64,000 bases of DNA from NCBI GenBank assembly GCA_015039365.1, contig WION01000038.1, positions 186,001-250,000 of the forward strand. Direction: 5' to 3'. This DNA comes from Amanita rubescens (taxonomy: Eukaryota > Basidiomycota > Agaricomycetes > Agaricales > Amanitaceae). The notes beneath the pieces were generated by a model, which saw only the letters and a program-made list of their open reading frames with translations, searched no databases and was not told the origin of the DNA. Shown here piece by piece: positions 23,340 to 35,600 of the stretch. Within the stretch, counting starts at the first letter, position 1. Every line of letters starts with the position of its first letter. Position numbers and translations under genes: made by a program.

Positions 23340-23920
23340 ATATCATAGATTATACACCTTTTTATAACACTAGTACTATAACTTCATATCATAGATTATA
23401 CACCTTTTTATAACACTAGTACTATAAACATATCATAGATTTTTTCAAATCTTATTGTATCAATGGAAAGGTATCATATACCACTTACTAACCCTGCAAT
23501 AGCTAAGAAATTGGCGGTCCAGTTTTTGAGTTATTGAGCCTTCAATATTCGTCAAGTTGTGACCTGTAGTGACATATAGGTCACAACACCAGGAGCGCTT
23601 ACCCTCTGCTCTCCACTGCTGTCACACCCCTCTGGACTGTTCAATTGGAATGTATGATATAAGGAAACATCCTTTTGCTCATCAGAAATAATAGATGAGG
23701 AGGTATAGAAATGGCAGCAGCAATGGTCAAATGCTAAGAGGCGGCAGTGAATGTTAAATATACAGTGTACATTACAATGGCTAGACTATCCCAAACTTAT
23801 CAAATATGTCATTGGGACATCCTCAATTAAGATTCCAATGGGTTTGAGGTGTAAGGAGTGACCAGAAAGGCAACGACATTTTGGTACGTTTGGGCTACGT
23901 TTTGGTACGTTTCAAGGTAA
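23340..23920. repeat. Dispersed repeat, second copy
   Basis: Nearly identical, in the same orientation, to 17230-17750, with small indels. It is preceded by a short triplication of an ~45-bp sub-unit (ataacactagtactataa). Confidence 0.75.
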
Positions 23921-25170
23921 CTTGCTTATCACAAGCAGCAGCACTCTCAGGAAACTTTGCTGGGCACTTAGGATTATATCCTTACCAACTGTAATTTATT
24001 TGAGGGGATGGGTGCAGCCAGGGAGGCCACTACGTTTTGCTACGTTTTACTAAGTTCTATATTTCACACGCTATAAGTTTCAAGATGAGTTGTATATCAC
24101 AAGCACAATTGAGAGCGGTGCTCTCAGAAATCTTGGGTGGTCACTTTGGATCATATCATTACAATCTACAATTTATTTGAGGTGAGGGGAGCAGCCAGGA
24201 AGGCCACTACGTTTTGCTACGTTTTGCTACGTTCTATATTTCACACGCTATAAGTTTCAAGATCACTTGCTTATCACAAGCGCAACAAAGAGCGGCACTC
24301 TCAAAAACCTTGGGTGGGCACTTAGGATCATGTCCTTACAAACTATAATTTATTTGAGAGGAGGAGGGCAGCCAAACGTTTGACTACGTTTCATATTTCA
24401 CATGCTATAAGTTTCAAGATGAGTTGTATATTATATTATATCACAAGCACAACTCAGAGCGGTGCTCTCAGAAACCTTGGATGGTCACTTGGAATTATAT
24501 CCTTACAATCTACATTTTATTTGAGGTGAGGGGAGCAGCCAGGAAGGCCACTACGTTTTGCTACGTTTTGCTACGTTCTATATTTCACACGCTATAAGTT
24601 TCAAGATTATAAGTTTCAAGATGAGTTGGATATCACAAGCACAACAAAGAGTGGTGCTCTCAAAAACCTTGGGTGGTCACTTGGGATTATATCCTTACAA
24701 TCTACAATTTATTTGAGGTGAGGGGAGCAGCCAAGGAGGCCACTACGTTTTGCTACGTTTTACTAAGTTCTATATTTCACACGCTATAAGTTTCAAGATG
24801 AGTTGTATATCACAAGCACAACAAAGAGCGGTGCTCTCAGAAGACTTAGGTGGGCACTTAGGATCATGTCCTTACAAACTGTAATTTATTTGAGAGGAGG
24901 GGGGCAGCCAGGAAGGCTGCGACGTTTTGCTACATTTTGCTACGTTTCATATTTCACACGCTCTAAGTTTCAAGATGAGTTGAATATCACAAGCACAAAT
25001 CAGAGTGGTGGTCTCAGATGACTTGGGCGGGCACTTAGGATCATATCATTACAGACTCCAATTCATTTGATGGGAGGGGAGCAGCCAGGAAGGCCGCGAC
25101 GTTTTACTACATTTTGCTACATTTTGCTACGTTCTATATTGCACACGCTCTAAGTTTTGCTATGTTTCAT
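23880..25170. repeat. Satellite units, diverged block
   Basis: About seven more copies of the ~178-bp satellite, more diverged and with small rearrangements than the 17740-21150 block. The block begins within the second copy of the dispersed repeat. Confidence 0.7.
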
Positions 25171-25235
25171 ATATCACAAGCACAGTGCGGTAGGAATGAC
25201 TGCACACCAGAGTAGTTGTAAATGTATTTTGATAT

Positions 25236-26760
25236 ATGCAGTCCATAACATTGTACTACCTCTGTTGGATTGATATATTTGATCTACTAGTCCATACCTC
25301 TTGTGCTCAAGTTAGGACGCCCACCCATTTCCCACATAAGGCTTTGGTTCTTTTTTCTCCCTTTGCCTTTTTGCTTTTGGGAGGTTCTCTCCTCAGGGGT
25401 CATAGTCAAATGTTAGTTCAGACTTGGCAGGGATATCATTTCGGGCACAAAAAACAAGAAATGGCCTCTTCATCTATTGGCAGGTTAAATGATTGTATGT
25501 GCCATTGAGACAAGCCTCAGGGATTGTATCATGTACTGCCTGGTAAACTTGTAGGTTTGGGGAGCACAAATGACTAGAGAACAGTATGAGAGAAAACCAG
25601 ACGTCAAACATGCCCAGAGTGGCTACTTTATAAATCTCATCCAATTGCCTGTGGCTGCGGCATTTTGCTACGGTTTGCTACGTTTCATATGTCACTTTAG
25701 CTGTTTGTTAGCCATTCATTCACCGTTTGTTTGCCGTTCATTTGCCGTTCATTTGCCATTCATTCACCGTTCATTCGCCGTTCGTTCGCCGTTTGTTCGC
25801 TGTTCGTTCTGTGCTCCAACTATTCAGACTTGAGCGATTTTGTTGACTGCACACAAGTTAGGACGCCCCCCCATTGCTGACATAAGGCTTTGGTTCTTTT
25901 TTCTCCCTTTGCCTTTTTGCTTTTGGGAGGTTCTCTCCTCAGGGGTCATAGTCAAATGTCAGTTCAGACTTGGCAGGGATATCTTTTTGGGCACAAAAAA
26001 CAAGAAATGGCCTCTTCATCTATTGGCAGGTTAAATGATTGTATGTTTAATCTTGGCCGTCAAGACACGCCTTGGGGATTGTATCATGTACTGCCTGATA
26101 AACCTGTAGGTTTGGGGAGCATGAATGGCTAGAGAACAGTATGAGAAAAAACCAGACGTCAAACATGCCCAGAGCGGCTACTTTATAAATCTCATCCAAT
26201 TGCCTGAGGCCGCGGCATTTTGCTACGTTTTGCTACGTTTCATATGTCACTTTAGCTGTTTGTTAGCCGTTCGTTCGCCGTTCGTTCTGTGATCTGACTA
26301 TTCAGACTTGAGAGCTAATTCTTTTAGCTGCTTGATAGCTGTTTGTTAGCCGTTTGTTCGCCGTTTGTTTGCTGTTCGTTCGCCGTTCCGACTATTCAGA
26401 CTTGAGCGATTTTGTTAATTCTTGCGCACAGTGTCCATACCTCTTGTGCTCAAGTTAGGACGCCCCCCCCCATTGCCGACATAAGGCTTTGGTTCTTCTT
26501 TCTCCCTTTGCCTTTTTGCTTTTGGGAGGTTCTCTCCTCTCCATCACATGCACAGGGGTCATAGTCAAATGTCAGTTCAGACTTGGCAGGGATATCTTTT
26601 CAGGCACAAAAAACAAGAAACGGCGTCTTCATCTATTGGCAGGTTAAATGATTGTATGTTTAATCTCGGCCATCGAGACACGCCTCGGGGATTGTATCAT
26701 GTACTGCCTGGTAAACTTGTAGGTTTGGGGAGCATGAATGGCTAGAGAACAGTGGGGGAG
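25236..26760. repeat. ~0.6-kb unit in three copies with degenerate GTTCGYCC-like microrepeat
   Basis: Three direct copies begin near 25310, 25850 and 26450 (aagttaggacgcccccc.att), each with ataaggctttggttctt, ggcagggatatc and a 3' part with gccgttcgttc/gccgtttgttt runs that vary in length. Short frames of 60-90 aa recur in each copy, but I see no protein family. Confidence 0.7.
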
Positions 26761-27120
26761 CAGCTGGGAAGGCCGCAACATTTTGCTATGTTTCTGATAT
26801 GTCACGCAGTGTAAGTTTCAAGATGATTTGGATATCACAACTTCACAATGTGGGTGTGTACTTGGCATCATATCCTTACAAACTGTAATTTATTTGAGCA
26901 GACGTTTTGCTACATTTTGCTACATTTTGCTACGTTCTATATTTCACACGCTCTAAGTTTCAGGATGAGTCAGATATCACAAGCACAACTCAGAGCGGTG
27001 CTCTCAGAAGACTTGGGTGGGTACTTGGGATCATATCCTTATAGACTACATTTTTCTACGTTTTGCTACGTTTCAAGATAACCTCAAAGCTTTGCTACGC
27101 ATTTAAGATCATGCCCTTGC
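26761..27120. repeat. Satellite units, degenerate
   Basis: Two partial units of the ~178-bp satellite (gcagctgggaaggccgc, ctacattttgctac, gcggtgctctcag) that abut the 3' end of the JmjC gene. Confidence 0.6.
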
Positions 27121-27140
27121 AGACTGCACCAGATACTATA

Positions 27141-28745
27141 CTATGATATACGGGTGTTCTTACCCCGTCCTTTTATCTGTTTGGGTTTACCGCTAGGCAA
27201 CTTTGTTTTGCATTCCTCGATCCAACTCAAAACCTGCCGCGAACGTTCGTCTCCAATGTTTTTTTTGCACAACTCGCCCCACTTCGGGAGTTCAGTCCCT
27301 GCCAGGTGTTCAAACATTTCCTTGAAGTTATTGACTTGGTAATCGTCCAGGCTGCATGGATCTTGCGATACTTCAAAATTTATATTGAAGAGATCTTTTG
27401 CCGCGCTAAAATCATCAAAACCCCATAGTTTGAAACCCGTATGACAGCTGGTGGTAAACGTCATGACCCCGTGGATCGTCCCAGATGGTATAACAAAACT
27501 CTTGCTAGCATCCACTAGAAGTAGCTCGAGCTTCTCAAACTCCTCAATTGCGACCGTCATTGAGAATCCGTGAAGTGTTCCAGAAACATATTTTTTGCAA
27601 AATACCTCCAGGTTATGCGTAGTGGGTGGCCAGAAAAGCCATAACTTTGTCCCGGAAATATGTCGTATAAACTGGGAAGCCCCACAGTAGTCGATGTGGG
27701 GATCGGTGATAGACCCCCTGGGGTTAATTGAGCTTAACCATGTAGGCTTTTTGGCCCCCAGACCATGCTCGTACACATGGCTGACGCTCCCTTCGAATGG
27801 TCCTGCCGTCAAGGAACATTTTCCCAGACCTCCTTTTGTCTCCGGTATGGTCAACGCTCCGAGGAGAGGACACGACGAGCCTTTGTCCCCTGCCTGAGAC
27901 AAGGATGATAGCACGTCCATGATCGTAACGTGGGTCACCTGAGTTCCAAGCCCCAAGTTAACCTTGCTGATATTCGCGTCTTTCGCCTGACTTAGATCGT
28001 GAAGGACGTCTTGAAGTTTCGGTTGGGGGTTGAAGGGTCCATGATCCGCATCTGCGAGTAGATGCACGTGTGTCATGGCGGTGCCGTGCGGGATCATACA
28101 TGGATGCTCGATTAATTTTGCGAGGATGTCGCATCCTCGGTTGTGCGTTTGACTGATATTGGATATAGGAGGGGTGGCCCAGAGAATAAATTTCTCTAGT
28201 ATCCAACGATTCCCTTCATGTGCCAAATCAGGGAGGGAACGCGTGTTATCGACAGTAGCAGAGAGAGGACTTGGTGGTATCCCCGTTCGTAGACACTTTC
28301 CACCTTTGTTTTCATGATTGCTATGGGAGCGCTTCCTACTGGGAGATGACCCTTCAGCTTGTTGATTATTTGAAGTGCTTGATTTGGTATCAAAGTAGGA
28401 GGTGACACTCCTCCACCGGAACACGTATTCCTCCAGCACGAATTTTGATTTGAGCGTTGGGTGAGTCGAATACGGCTTATTGAGGCGAGGGCATCGACGT
28501 CTCCCATCTTTACAATCCTCGTCGATAGAACGCCATTTTGAGTGGGCCTTGTAATATATCTTGTGGTTATCATGATTTTTGCCTGGTACGACGGGAGGGC
28601 AGTTCCTCTCTGCCGTTTCTATCACAACATCCTGAAACGAAGTTTGAACGGCGATATCCCCAACAGAACTGATCCGTTCGGCTGGAGCATTAGGCCCGAC
28701 GAAGAGACTGTAGCATACTTGCCTCTTTTGGAAAGTAAAATTCAT
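27141..28745 (-). CDS. JmjC-like (2-oxoglutarate/Fe(II) dioxygenase fold) protein
   Basis: A single open exon of about 534 aa when started at the ATG at 28745; the frame is open upstream to 28805 without an ATG. The C-terminal half has the cupin/JmjC pattern: SITDPHIDYCGASQFIRHISGTKLWLFWPP, where H-x-D would be the first two iron ligands, and about 70 residues later VIPSGTIHGVMTF with the third histidine. The N-terminal ~250 residues are low-complexity and basic. Proteins of this kind are expanded in agaricomycete genomes, often beside transposons. Substrate is unknown; histone or other demethylation is inferred from the fold only. It lies between satellite sequence and a broken MFS gene. Confidence 0.7.
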   Translation of the reverse strand: MNFTFQKRQVCYSLFVGPNAPAERISSVGDIAVQTSFQDVVIETAERNCPPVVPGKNHDNHKIYYKAHSKWRSIDEDCKDGRRRCPRLNKPYSTHPTLKSKFVLEEYVFRWRSVTSYFDTKSSTSNNQQAEGSSPSRKRSHSNHENKGGKCLRTGIPPSPLSATVDNTRSLPDLAHEGNRWILEKFILWATPPISNISQTHNRGCDILAKLIEHPCMIPHGTAMTHVHLLADADHGPFNPQPKLQDVLHDLSQAKDANISKVNLGLGTQVTHVTIMDVLSSLSQAGDKGSSCPLLGALTIPETKGGLGKCSLTAGPFEGSVSHVYEHGLGAKKPTWLSSINPRGSITDPHIDYCGASQFIRHISGTKLWLFWPPTTHNLEVFCKKYVSGTLHGFSMTVAIEEFEKLELLLVDASKSFVIPSGTIHGVMTFTTSCHTGFKLWGFDDFSAAKDLFNINFEVSQDPCSLDDYQVNNFKEMFEHLAGTELPKWGELCKKNIGDERSRQVLSWIEECKTKLPSGKPKQIKGRGKNTRIS

Positions 28746-29600
28746 GGCCACCTTTCGGAACGCGTCGCTCTCTGCCTCGCCTCCGCAGTCAGCTATAGTA
28801 TTCAAGCACCGTAATAGAATCGCTCCTACCGATAGTAGCAGCCGTTATCTCGCCATTGACAGGGTAGTATGTTTCCGACATTTCTAGTTCCGTTTATAAG
28901 TTTTGAGGTTCTGAAGTTCCGAAGCGTGTTGAAGACTGTTAATAGTTTAGAGTCACATGATTATGTATAAATACTTAGTATGTACATAGTCATGTGACTC
29001 TGAATGCTCGTCTCAAAACAACTGGGATATCTCCACCACATCTTTGAGCGGTGCCCTGAGAAAAGTCCTGCGTGCATTTAAGGTGGAATCCTTTCAGACT
29101 GCACCTGATTTGAAGTGCGAGGAGTGCCCAACGAGCCTACGACATTTGCTTCAGGGGCTTAGTCATGGATGTCACACGCTGTAAGTCATCCAAGGAGTTG
29201 TCCCATTAACAACCGAACCATCTTCAACGATACTGCTGTCGCTCAAAAATGTTTGTAAAGTGCCCCCACATCTGCATTCATTCCAAAACAAAGACGGCCT
29301 CTGGCATCATCTGGAAAAAGGGTTCGACATACTCCAGTCACATTCAAAGCAAATCCATCCACCCAAATTGTGACGCCACCTGCCCCGCTTATAAACAACG
29401 GAAGCATCCCCACGATGATGTCACGGAGGAGGACTGGCGCCTATTGCCTACATCCCAATGAGAACGTGATGTTCTGAACTAAATCTGGCACGCACTCGAG
29501 CGAGATGGGTTGAATCGGCTGCTTCTACCAACATGCTGCATGACAGAATCAGTACCAGGGAGCATTGAGATGACGATGACGAACCTTTTAGCTACGCCCA
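28746..29600. other. Intergenic with one old satellite unit
   Basis: Positions ~29030-29200 align with one full unit of the 178-bp satellite (gagcggtgccctgagaaa, gcacctgatttgaagtg, cacacgctgtaagtcatc), much more diverged than any unit at 17.7-27 kb. A 70-aa frame at 29249-29461 has no recognised family. A short duplicated gtcatgtgactct motif occurs near 28952 and 28988. Confidence 0.45.
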
Positions 29601-30215
29601 TTGTCCCATCTGAGATACACGTCAGAGTTCAACCACGCCAGTATTTCCGATAAAATCCTGACTCAATGCGCCCATTATAACTTGCCTATCGAAGGATCAG
29701 AAAAATAGTATTGATTTGAATGTAGTACGACTCAACCACAGGACCAGAATCCAGAACGTCATGGAAAGCCCAAAGCCACAGATGCATATCGACAAGCCGA
29801 TTACGCAAGTGAGAAGAACAGGGTTGCGGCCTACCAGATCCGAAAGGTGAGAGAAAAGGAACGTTGTAACTGTCTCAGCAGCAAAGAACGTGGATAGCTG
29901 TTGATGGAATCATCTCCTTCAGAGATGACATACACGGAGGGAGAAGACCTTCGTACCAGCAACGCAACATAGTATCCGACGTTCCTCTCTCCGTTTGTTA
30001 TCCCGATATGTTGAACTAGCTAGTAAGAACAATGATGATCAGTGAATGACGGGTTCAGAGAGTGTACTTACATCTGGAATGAACGGATGTGTAGTGGTTG
30101 ACGTTAGGAATTCTGAAGTCTTCAATGCAAAGATGATCGAGAATTGTAACCATGGAAACGGTGTTTGCAGTTCACTAGTAGTATCCTGTAGAAGAGGAAC
30201 TTGTTCATCCGACAT
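29600..30215 (-). pseudogene. Broken MFS transporter gene, 5' part only
   Basis: The first exon (30072-30215) gives MSDEQVPLLQDTTSE, then PWLQFSIIFALKTSEFLTS, the usual start and first membrane helix of fungal MFS proteins of the ZIFL/Zrt-like group. Downstream minus-strand pieces match helix 2-4 segments (ITNGERNVGYYVALL, FLFSHLSDLVGRNPVLL with the MFS loop motif, FGLSMTFW). The frame shifts between pieces and ends by 29690, and the remaining two thirds of the protein is absent. The DNA transposon beginning near 30290 lies just upstream of its start. Confidence 0.65.
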
Positions 30216-30284
30216 CCGCGTCATGGGCGACGGAGTAGCGTACACTGTCAGGCGAAATCAACATGGACCAAACATTTCGTAAAT

Positions 30285-30830
30285 AATGTTGCCGTGACGT
30301 TTCAGAGGGTCGGTTACAACATCCGGTCACCTGGTTCAATCCCACAAAATTGGGACCAACAGGGTCGCCACGTTGGCCACTAACGTTTAGCAAATATCCC
30401 GGCAACATACAATATATATAATACCGGCATTGGCAGTACGTTGATCGACCTTAGTCCATTCATATGTTGGATGGAAACATAGTAATAATGAGGAACACTG
30501 ATGTTGTTGAGACATTGGTGCAACGTAGCTCCTACGTTTGTGTGTAATCTTGTACCTTCGCCGTATCAATACCTACCTGGTATGTTTAACCCAACATCTG
30601 TACCACGTTGGCCAGCTATGTGAATGCTACAATATCAGCAATGTCTAGTCTATGTTGTCACCACCCTACATGGTATGTTTAACTTAACATCTATACCGCA
30701 TGGCGGCTATGTGATTCCTATGTTCTTCACAGCATTTTGGCAACATCCCATTTAATCAACAATTAATTTATATTCTGATAAATGTAATGTAATTTAAAAC
30801 AATTAGCGACCATGGTAGATATTTTAAAAA
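30285..30830. mobile_element. Terminal region of DNA transposon A (left)
   Basis: Non-coding sequence rich in short repeats with cacgttggcca, ggcaacat and acctacctggtatgtttaa/accctacatggtatgttta direct repeats. Similar motifs (acgttggtgacgagatgttggca, gggcaaacatac) occur at 38640-38980, so this is probably one end of the element whose genes lie at 30912-40236. I could not define an exact terminal inverted repeat. Confidence 0.45.
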
Positions 30831-30911
30831 AATGGGTGACAGTGACAAAATGAGCGACAACAAAAAGGGTGCCAATGATCATGATAACGATGAAAACGAA
30901 GATACTTATGA

Positions 30912-32380
30912 TTACCAAACGGCCGCATTCTCAATTGCGTCTTGCCAAGCTGGCTTCTCAACCATATTTCCGGCGGGCATTCGAATATCTGTGTTCTCCA
31001 CCTCTGTCTCAGTCACTTTGCCGCGATACTTGACAATATCATCCATCAACGTCACATTGAAAAACCGCTGTAGTGCTTCTTCAGTTGGTAAATGTGCATC
31101 ATTATTCCTTGCGTACTCCCTTAAGCTCCTAAGCTCGGTATCAACATAACGCCAAAATTGTGAATCTTTCCTCGTTGACTTGTCAACATCGTCATCGGTG
31201 GGCAACACCGGTGGTGCATTATTGTTCATATCATTGCCATTTGCATTGTTTGTGCCGTTGCCATTCGCATTCAAGTTCGCGCTGTTGTCATTTGCATCGT
31301 TCGTGCCGTTGTCATTTGCATTGGAGCCAGCACCATTGTTCTCTGCATCAGGCCTGCTATTGTTACCGCTTCCATTATATTCAGAATAGCAGGCTCGCTA
31401 TTAAAGTATTGACAAGTTAGTAAGGAAGCAAATGCCGACAGAAGCTGGGCGTACAAGAAAAGCCACTCGGGTATAATGTGGAACTGACAATTCAACGTTA
31501 CGAGGCGCAACATTCTTTGTTAGTTCGTGAATAGGTGCCTTGGAGTGCATGTGTTTTGCAATCTGTAAGCCATGTTGATTAGAAAGCAGATACAGTAAGT
31601 ACAACTAGTGCTACACACCTTTGATTTAATTGCAGAGCGACGCTGCGTCAAGATAGATTCAACGAGTTGCTGTAATTTGGACTGCGCTTCGGGGTCATGA
31701 AACATTGCCGCCGGAGTCTTAAATACATCGGGTATCCTTTTGATCATTTTCTGTTATATGGTTAGAAGACCAATGGACACTCATCATTGAAATGGTCAAT
31801 CACCATGACCTGTTCGCCGAGCCCCACCCGATAGGCAGTCAAGTTTGGCGATATGAGAACCATAGTGAGTCGCTCTGTAAGCATAGTCTGCAAGTTTAGC
31901 TATAGTGAGTATGGCCTGGGGTGGGTTTATTCAATAGTTTTGAATTTTCAATTACCTTGTAAGATTCTTTAACAAGCAGATCAATCAGCTCATTGGATGA
32001 CTTCCGTTTATCATTTTCAATGAGATGCCCTTTGATATCTATGAGCATCATTGGAATGTCAGGAAGCTGATATGTTGTATTAGTTTCAATACACTCAAGC
32101 AACGTCTAGCACATACGTCAGCGAACTTCGTCAAAGTGCTTGATGGGATTCCAAGACTCTTGCAGACAGTTTCCGCGTGTTTCCTATGTACCCGACGGCT
32201 CCGACCTGAGAAATCTGATCCTTCCCGGCTCGACACGGACTCTGGGAGGTCATCTTCCTCATGTTCTGGACAATCAGGACCAGTCCTGCTGGCAAACACA
32301 TTGTCACGTCCAGCATCAGGTGTGGTGACATTAATTTCTGCAGCACCAATAGCAGAGAAGAAACGGGCACGAATCGACAT
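30912..32380 (-). CDS. Accessory protein of DNA transposon A
   Basis: A minus-strand gene of about six exons starting at 32380 (MSIRARFFSAIGAAE). Recognisable exon pieces in order: acidic linker with SGRSRRVHRKHAE and LGIPSSTLTKFAD; ECIETNTTYQLPDIP; LISPNLTAYRVGLGEQV; KRIPDVFKTPAAMFHDPEAQ; VELSVPHYTRVAFL; and finally FWRYVDTELRSLREYAR...ALQRFFNVTLMDDIVKYRG at 30912-31274. This protein accompanies the transposase of 32636-37153 in the same orientation. I have seen the pattern as a hypothetical partner gene in agaricomycete transposons but cannot name a function. Exact splice sites were not all verified. Confidence 0.55.
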
Positions 32381-32635
32381 AGCTCTTGTCGCAACAACGA
32401 AAAAATTAAAAGAGTGAAAAAGAGTGAAAAAGAGTGAAAAAGAAGTTGAAGTTGCGACGCGTGAACAGCGACACGTCTATAATCCTATATATTATGTCAG
32501 CAATTCTCAGCTCTGCTTGCACAGTCATTCACGCTATTTCGTCTTCTCAATATCCTTGACAAGTCATTATCTGTATGTTGTTGTATGTGCTGAGACGAGA
32601 CAAGATTACGCAGAACTTGTATTATTATTGTATGC

Positions 32636-35600
32636 TTACTGCTTCATAAAATAATCGGAAGCAGTACGATTAACAAATTGAAATGCTGAGTGCTCAGATT
32701 GCGCCTGTGATGTGGTCATGGTATTATCTACTGTTAGTGAAGGTCTTGCCATAGCCTCAGTGAATGGCATTTGCGATTGAAATCCTGCGGTGTCCATTAC
32801 TTGTTGAGGAAATGATTCGGCATACGTTCTTTGTTGAGTCATATATGGATGACTAAATGTAACTGGTTGCGGCGTATGAGTGGGCGACCAAGCTTGAACT
32901 TGCAGTGATGGAAGGGAAAAAGATTCGGCGTATGTTATTTGTTGACTCATATGTGGATGCCTAAATGTAACTGGTTGCTGCGTATGTGTGGGCGACCAAG
33001 CTTGAGCTTGCGGTGGTGGAAGGGTAAATGGTTCGGCGTATGTTATTTGTCGACTCATATGTGGATGACTAAACGTAACTTGTGGTTGCCGCATGTGATT
33101 GGATGACTGAGCTTGAGCTGAAGTCGGAGCCAAAGGAGCTGGCATTTGTAGTCCTTGGCCTTGTGTGCTGTGATTGGATGCTGATGGTGTTCCGGCTGAG
33201 GCGTTAAAAATGGGTGGTCGGCTTGTCGTACTAGATTGAGTCACCTTCGCACAATTGGCTTTTGCACGATTGGCTTTCCGCTTCTTCTGTCCTGCTGACT
33301 GCTCAAATGGTGCAGGAATCATTATCGTCCCAGCTGGATCCTGAATATCGGTAACTGCGTCCACTGCATCTGCAGATACAGCAGTCTCGCCCGTCTCGCC
33401 CACAGTTGCCGCCGCTTTCTTTGCATGAACATGATTTGCCGCATCAAGCCGGACCTTTGCACCGTCTTGGACAAACTGAAGTTTGCACATTGCTGCTTTG
33501 ATATGGCCAGGAATGAGCAATGTTAATTGCTCGTGATTATGAATTGAAAATATGTTTAATAAGAACTTCCCGGTTGGATAATGTTGAACGAGCTTTCGCA
33601 AACGTGTTGTTTCAATATTTTCCTGGAGAACTGCAAGTTCTTGCTGCTGACAGCAATTCGAGCTATCGCAATCGTGCTGTAAATTGGCCCCACAAACAAT
33701 GTCCTGACGATAAGTTAACTATCAGAAAAACATGCCTACGAAAACCGTTTCACCTTCGGAGAAATCACTACATGTTCATTGCTTAGCTCAACACATGGTA
33801 CACATAGTCGCACATGTAAGGCTGGCGAGAAGCTGTAGATTTGAACGTCGATGTAGGCAGCACATTTTGCGTCCTGCGTGAGGATTTCTATTATTTTTGC
33901 CAATAATACCTGAAAATAATATGGTATTGAGTAAAGCCTGAAACAAAAGTCTATAAACGTGGCTTACATTGCCGTTCACATTCACAATTACATTCTTGTC
34001 TACTTCCACAATGTCCCCATTTAGTGCAGCAACTGAGGCGGCTTGATAATAAGTGCTCTCGTCATGTTGAACATCTTCGCGACGGCTATGATTGTAGCAC
34101 TTTGTTCCCGTCCATCGGATTTGGATCCGGTCCTTGAATTTACCTTGCTCGTCCTTTTCGTGTGGAGGGAGTGAGACGCGTGCGGTGGTATCATTGTTAC
34201 TTGGAACCCATAGTCCAATGTACTCGGCTTGTTTCCTGTCTGACACGATGTAGCGGAGGATCTCTGATCCTGCTTGACACCACTTCCCTACAGCCTTATC
34301 AAACCAAAACCCTCCAGATGTTATATGCTTGATGGCGTCATGTTTAGCGAACCAGTTACACGTGTCTCGACTTGGCGCTTTTCGATTACTGTGTACTGAA
34401 GAAAGGCAGAATACATGGTTGAATGATTCATAGCGCTCCATGGAATACAGGATCGCGGGACCAAAGCGACGTATGTACATCGGAAGGTGCACCAAGAAGT
34501 GAAATTTCGGCTTCTGGATGATTATGCTGGGCGCGCACTGGGCTGTTATATTCAGAAAGTCATTGATGACATGTGTCAAGTGGGCAATGTATTCTTCAAC
34601 GTCTAGAATTGTCGCATGCCAAAGCAGAACTACAAGTCTGCCGATTGTAATCCATCCATTGAGTACTGTTTGAGGGACCATGTCGTAGACAATAAAGGGC
34701 ATTACTTGAGCAAGTATCTTAAAATGTTTTCCAATGAGAGCGCCTTTGTAAGCGCAAATATATTCGGCATTGAAGCTATATGAGCTGAGATTGCTTGTAT
34801 CCAAAGAGGCAAGCCGCATCTGAAGCAGTGTCATCCGCTTCGATTTCTCGATTATATGAACGGATTGACCCCACCAATATTTCACAATACCGAGAAGAAT
34901 CGTATGGAGAATTTCGGTTGGCGTGTCTTTATGAATGTCGACTCCTTTCGCTAACATCAGGCGCCGGAAGCTGAGAATAAGTCTAAATTAATGCACCAAG
35001 CATATTCAGCAATGGATTCGTAGCGGCCGGCTCATCGTCATCTGACCCATGACGCTGCTTGAAGAGATCTTTAAGCTGGGCCCGTATTTCGCTCTCTGAA
35101 GTGGATGTGTTTGTCTTGCGAAGTTTCTTGCCCAGCTCCAACACCGAGTTGACGGCCAATGATGACGTCTTGTCGGAGATGCCCGTCGCCTCAACAGAAG
35201 TCTTGATCTTATCCGTTCCTCCTTTCAAGAAGGAAGATTTGAGTTGTGTTCTTATCGTATCTTCTGTCTGTTCAGGGGTCCGAAGCTCAGCTGACTAAAC
35301 TTAAGATATTAGTTTATGAAATAAATGACAGGCGACCTTGCTCACCTCAAACAAAGAGTTGTATCCAATATCAGACATCTTAAACTTCTTATTACCGCCA
35401 ACAATACACGTCCGACAAAAGTGATTGCAGGCAAGACCGCCCTGACTGCACATCTCGGCTTGCATTGGGTTGTCACCATCAAAAAATACGACGTATGGCA
35501 CAAGCATTACTTCTTCCTTTGTCTTGCAGTCAAAAGCGTTGATTCCCATTTCATACGCGCTACTTATCGAGTCCCTCAGACCACCCATAAGTTCCATAGG

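Noticed and set aside
29249..29461. 70-aa frame with several Cys and His residues
   Set aside because: No spacing of a known zinc-binding family and no exon context.
30309..30360. B-box-like ggttcaatccc
   Set aside because: No matching A-box or tRNA stems; it lies in transposon terminal sequence.
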